Shown here one piece after another: positions 61,893-64,000 of a stretch of DNA of 64,000 nt. The stretch spans positions 1 to 64,000 of the forward strand of contig CAZVZX010000022.1 in the NCBI GenBank assembly GCA_964631235.1, given 5' to 3'. Below the pieces are notes generated by a model. That model was not told where the DNA came from, searched no databases, and was given only the letters and a program-made list of their open reading frames with translations. Made by a program: the position numbers and the translations under genes. This DNA comes from JARKPK01 sp964631235 (GTDB taxonomy: Bacteria > Planctomycetota > Planctomycetia > Pirellulales > Thermoguttaceae). Numbering within the stretch: position 1 is the first letter of the stretch; each line of letters begins with the position of its first letter.

Positions 61893-62816
61893 ATGCCCTG
61901 GTTCGGAGCCCATCTTTCCATTGCCGGCGGGTTATGCAACGCGGTCGAGGCGGCGGCTCGCCTGGCAATGGATGTATTCCAGGTTTTCACGCACAGCCCT
62001 ACCCGCTGGCATGTGCCCGAGTTTGCCATCAATTCCGTCGGCCGCTTGCGACGTGCCCGGTCGGCCGTCGCGGTCGAGCCGGCGTGTCTGCCGTTCTCAT
62101 GGGAAGACGCCCAGGCATTTCGGGCGGCGTGGCAACAAGCGGCGATGCAGCCGCCGGTCGTTCACGCGTCGTATTTGATCAACCTGGCGAGTCCGCAGCC
62201 GAATCTGTGGCGGAAGTCTGTTGCGGCGATGATCGCTGAAATGCACGCAGCCTCATCGCTGGGGGCATGGGGCGTTATCGTGCATCCCGGTTCGCCGACC
62301 TCCGACGACGAAGCGGCGGGCATTCGTCGCGTGGTCCGCGCCGTCGATTCCGTGCTCGCCGCGTCGCCCGGCGATGTGCAGCTCGTTTTGGAGACAACGG
62401 CCGGTCAGGGAACGACCTTGGGCGGCGATTTCGAGCATCTGGCGCGTATAATCGAACAGTCGGCGTTTCCGCAACGATTGGCCGTTTGCTTCGATACTGC
62501 CCATGTCTTTGCCGCGGGCCACCCTCTGAGCACGGCCGACGACTGCCGCAAAACACTCGATCGATTCGATCGAATCATCGGACTCCACCGCCTTGCCGTC
62601 TTTCACCTCAACGACAGCCGCGAGCCGTTCGGTAGCAAGAAAGACCGCCACGAGCACATTGGACGCGGACAAATCGGCCTCGAAGCATTCCGTTTTTTCG
62701 TGAACGATCCGCGATTCGCTCACTTGCCGATGTGCATGGAAACCCCAAAAGGAACGGAAAACGGCGTCGATTGCGATGAGATCAACCTTCGCCTGTTGCG
62801 GTCACTGTTGAAATGA
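61893..62816 (+). CDS. nfo: Endonuclease IV (AP endonuclease)
   Basis: 307 residues; a TIM-barrel enzyme that cuts DNA at abasic sites during base excision repair. All nine metal ligands of the family can be placed: His91 (VHASYLINLAS), His131 (VHPGS), Glu167 (LETTAGQGTTLG), Asp201 and His204 (CFDTAHVFAAG), His238 (FHLNDS), Asp251 and His253 (DRHEHIGRG), Glu283 (METPKG). A segment of about 25 residues (50-75) is longer than in E. coli Nfo. It lies 14 bp after the pseudopilin and probably shares its transcript. Confidence 0.95.
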   Translation: MPWFGAHLSIAGGLCNAVEAAARLAMDVFQVFTHSPTRWHVPEFAINSVGRLRRARSAVAVEPACLPFSWEDAQAFRAAWQQAAMQPPVVHASYLINLASPQPNLWRKSVAAMIAEMHAASSLGAWGVIVHPGSPTSDDEAAGIRRVVRAVDSVLAASPGDVQLVLETTAGQGTTLGGDFEHLARIIEQSAFPQRLAVCFDTAHVFAAGHPLSTADDCRKTLDRFDRIIGLHRLAVFHLNDSREPFGSKKDRHEHIGRGQIGLEAFRFFVNDPRFAHLPMCMETPKGTENGVDCDEINLRLLRSLLK

Positions 62817-62994
62817 CTATGCGCATCCGGCCGTCGTGCGAGTTTGGATATTGTATCGCTCTTCGTTGTGACCGATCGTTTTAGAAAGGTTGAGCAATTC
62901 ACGGTGCGTATCCTCGCGGCGGCGCTCGGCGACGACAGCCTTGACGCATTGAATCAGACGCGACTTTTCGAACTCGGCCGCGAACAATTGATCG

Positions 62995-63651
62995 ATGATC
63001 GTCATTATCGACAACTACGATAGCTTCGTTCACAACCTGGCACGCTATTTCGTGCTGCTTGGGCAGCGTGTGCATGTGGTTCGAAACGATCGCACCGATG
63101 CGGCGGCGATTCGCGCCCTTTCGCCGCAGGCAGTGGTCCTTTCGCCCGGCCCTTGCGATCCGCTTCAGGCCGGATGCTCCATCGGTGTGGTGCGAGAGCT
63201 TTCTCGCGACGTGCCGATCTTGGGAGTGTGCCTCGGGCACCAGGCGATTGCCGCGGCCTTCGGGGGCATCGTTGTTCGCTCGGATCATCCCGTTCATGGC
63301 CGGGCGTCAACGATTCATCATTGCGGGCGGGGTGTGTTTGCCGGGCTCCCCAGCCCGATTCGAGCGGGCCGATATCACTCGCTTGTTGTCGATCGAGGTT
63401 CGCTGCCGTCTGAACTTGCAGAGACCGCATGGACGACGGACGGCACATTGATGGCGTTAGCACACCGAGACCGTCCAACGGTCGGAATCCAGTTCCATCC
63501 CGAATCGGTGCTGACGGAATTCGGGTTCGAACTACTCGCCAACTTTTTGCGATTAGCGGGAATCGAGTGTTGCACGCCGTTGCCTAGCCTGGGGGCTGAA
63601 ATGCAACGTCTTGGCGACGCCGGATTTGGCGGCGAACCGGGGCCGCGATGA
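62995..63651 (+). CDS. pabA: Class I glutamine amidotransferase of anthranilate/aminodeoxychorismate synthase
   Basis: 218 residues. The catalytic triad is clear: Cys79 in GVCLGHQA, His168 and Glu170 in QFHPESVLTE; the opening MIVIIDNYDSFVHNLARYF is typical of TrpG/PabA. It supplies ammonia from glutamine to chorismate-using partners for tryptophan or folate. No trpE or pabB is in the window, so which pathway is open; many bacteria use one subunit for both. The last 20 residues are an extra tail. Convergent with the response regulator. Confidence 0.92.
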   Translation: MIVIIDNYDSFVHNLARYFVLLGQRVHVVRNDRTDAAAIRALSPQAVVLSPGPCDPLQAGCSIGVVRELSRDVPILGVCLGHQAIAAAFGGIVVRSDHPVHGRASTIHHCGRGVFAGLPSPIRAGRYHSLVVDRGSLPSELAETAWTTDGTLMALAHRDRPTVGIQFHPESVLTEFGFELLANFLRLAGIECCTPLPSLGAEMQRLGDAGFGGEPGPR

Positions 63652-63656
63652 GCGAT

Positions 63657-64000
63657 TCAGGAAGCGACGGCCACTTGATGCCGGGGAATGGAGCGGTTGC
63701 GGACGAGCCAATAGTGGATGGTTTCGTGGATGGCGGCCGCGAACTCGGAATAAATGAGCGGCTTGCGGATGTAGCCTTGCGCGCCCCAGCGATACGCTTC
63801 GCTGACATCGCTGTCGAGATCGGAAGAGGTGAGCACTACGACGGGCGCAAGCCGCAGTTGGTTTTCGCCGCGAACGCGGTGCAGAATCTTCAGCACCTGA
63901 AGACCGTCCATTCGCGGCATTTTCAAATCAAGCAAAATCAGATCGGGAAACTGCTTGTTGTCGCGTTCAGCGTGTTCGCCGGTACAAAACAGGTAGTCGA
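63657..64000 (-). CDS. Response regulator receiver domain protein, N-terminus beyond the window
   Basis: The frame enters from the right edge and ends at 63657. Visible parts of a CheY-like receiver: the phosphorylated Asp in LILLDLKMPRMDG, the switch Thr in VVVLTSSD and the Lys in YIRKPL. After the receiver only a short helix remains (AIHETIHYWLVRNRS), so it is a stand-alone receiver of the kind seen in Rcp1-like or chemotaxis-like regulators rather than a DNA-binding regulator. The stop is 5 bp from the pabA stop. Its partner kinase is not in the window. Confidence 0.9.
   Translation of the reverse strand, partial: DYLFCTGEHAERDNKQFPDLILLDLKMPRMDGLQVLKILHRVRGENQLRLAPVVVLTSSDLDSDVSEAYRWGAQGYIRKPLIYSEFAAAIHETIHYWLVRNRSIPRHQVAVAS

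Overview
The window is GC-rich bacterial chromosome from what is most likely a planctomycete, probably of the Pirellulales. I infer this from the gene families: secreted PQQ-propeller/TPR proteins, squalene-cyclase-repeat proteins next to moxR, a Tat-exported Gfo/Idh/MocA oxidoreductase, stand-alone tatA genes, small secreted proteins of a type I recognise from planctomycetes, a DUF2344 gene next to rng, and many exported carbohydrate-active enzymes. I could run no database search. Coding density is moderate, with many gaps of 300-1000 bp, and there is no phage, insertion sequence, CRISPR array or rRNA.

Layout. 1-6.6 kb: moxR (cut by the window edge), a secreted squalene-cyclase-repeat protein and a 1582-residue TPR/PQQ-propeller protein, all on the minus strand. 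The region upstream of the last holds a near-consensus promoter with two BlaI/MecI-type operator boxes. 7.5-11.6 kb: HU, a secreted GH5 enzyme, a small conserved protein and a KAS III enzyme. 12.1-17.3 kb: a phosphotransferase set without a permease (EIIA, HPr, EI), then DUF2344 and ribonuclease G/E. 17.6-24.6 kb: Tat-exported oxidoreductase, sigma factor, histidine phosphatase, pdxA, a Cys-repeat protein and a small secreted protein. 24.9-33.7 kb: topA, a PpiD/SurA-like chaperone with a long disordered insert, a solitary DNA methyltransferase and three tatA genes in a row. 33.9-37.0 kb: unknown membrane, secreted and HEAT/TPR proteins. 37.3-46.2 kb: a carbohydrate region (GH2, ThuA-like, beta-helix, MscS channel, lipoprotein aldose epimerase, sorbitol-dehydrogenase-like enzyme). 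46.3-52 kb: a second squalene-cyclase-repeat protein divergent from a second moxR, then ilvD. 52.4-64 kb: ArnT-like glycosyltransferase, rhomboid protease, cutA, nucleosidase, tRNA-Gln, a clan-A glycosidase, a pseudopilin, endonuclease IV, a glutamine amidotransferase and the end of a response regulator.

Two repeat families stand out. The first is a ~100-bp structured element, found only between genes in seven clear copies (one tandem pair) and two or three degraded ones. Its 3' half can fold like an intrinsic terminator. The second is a two-copy 111-bp tandem repeat at 22.8 kb. Where I can place promoters, they look like ordinary sigma-70 sites with a TACAAT-like -10 element.

Functionally, the window mixes housekeeping genes (topA, rng, ilvD, pdxA, nfo, HU, tRNA) with a large exported fraction: glycosidases, propeller proteins, Tat substrates, and TatA components that could help export them.
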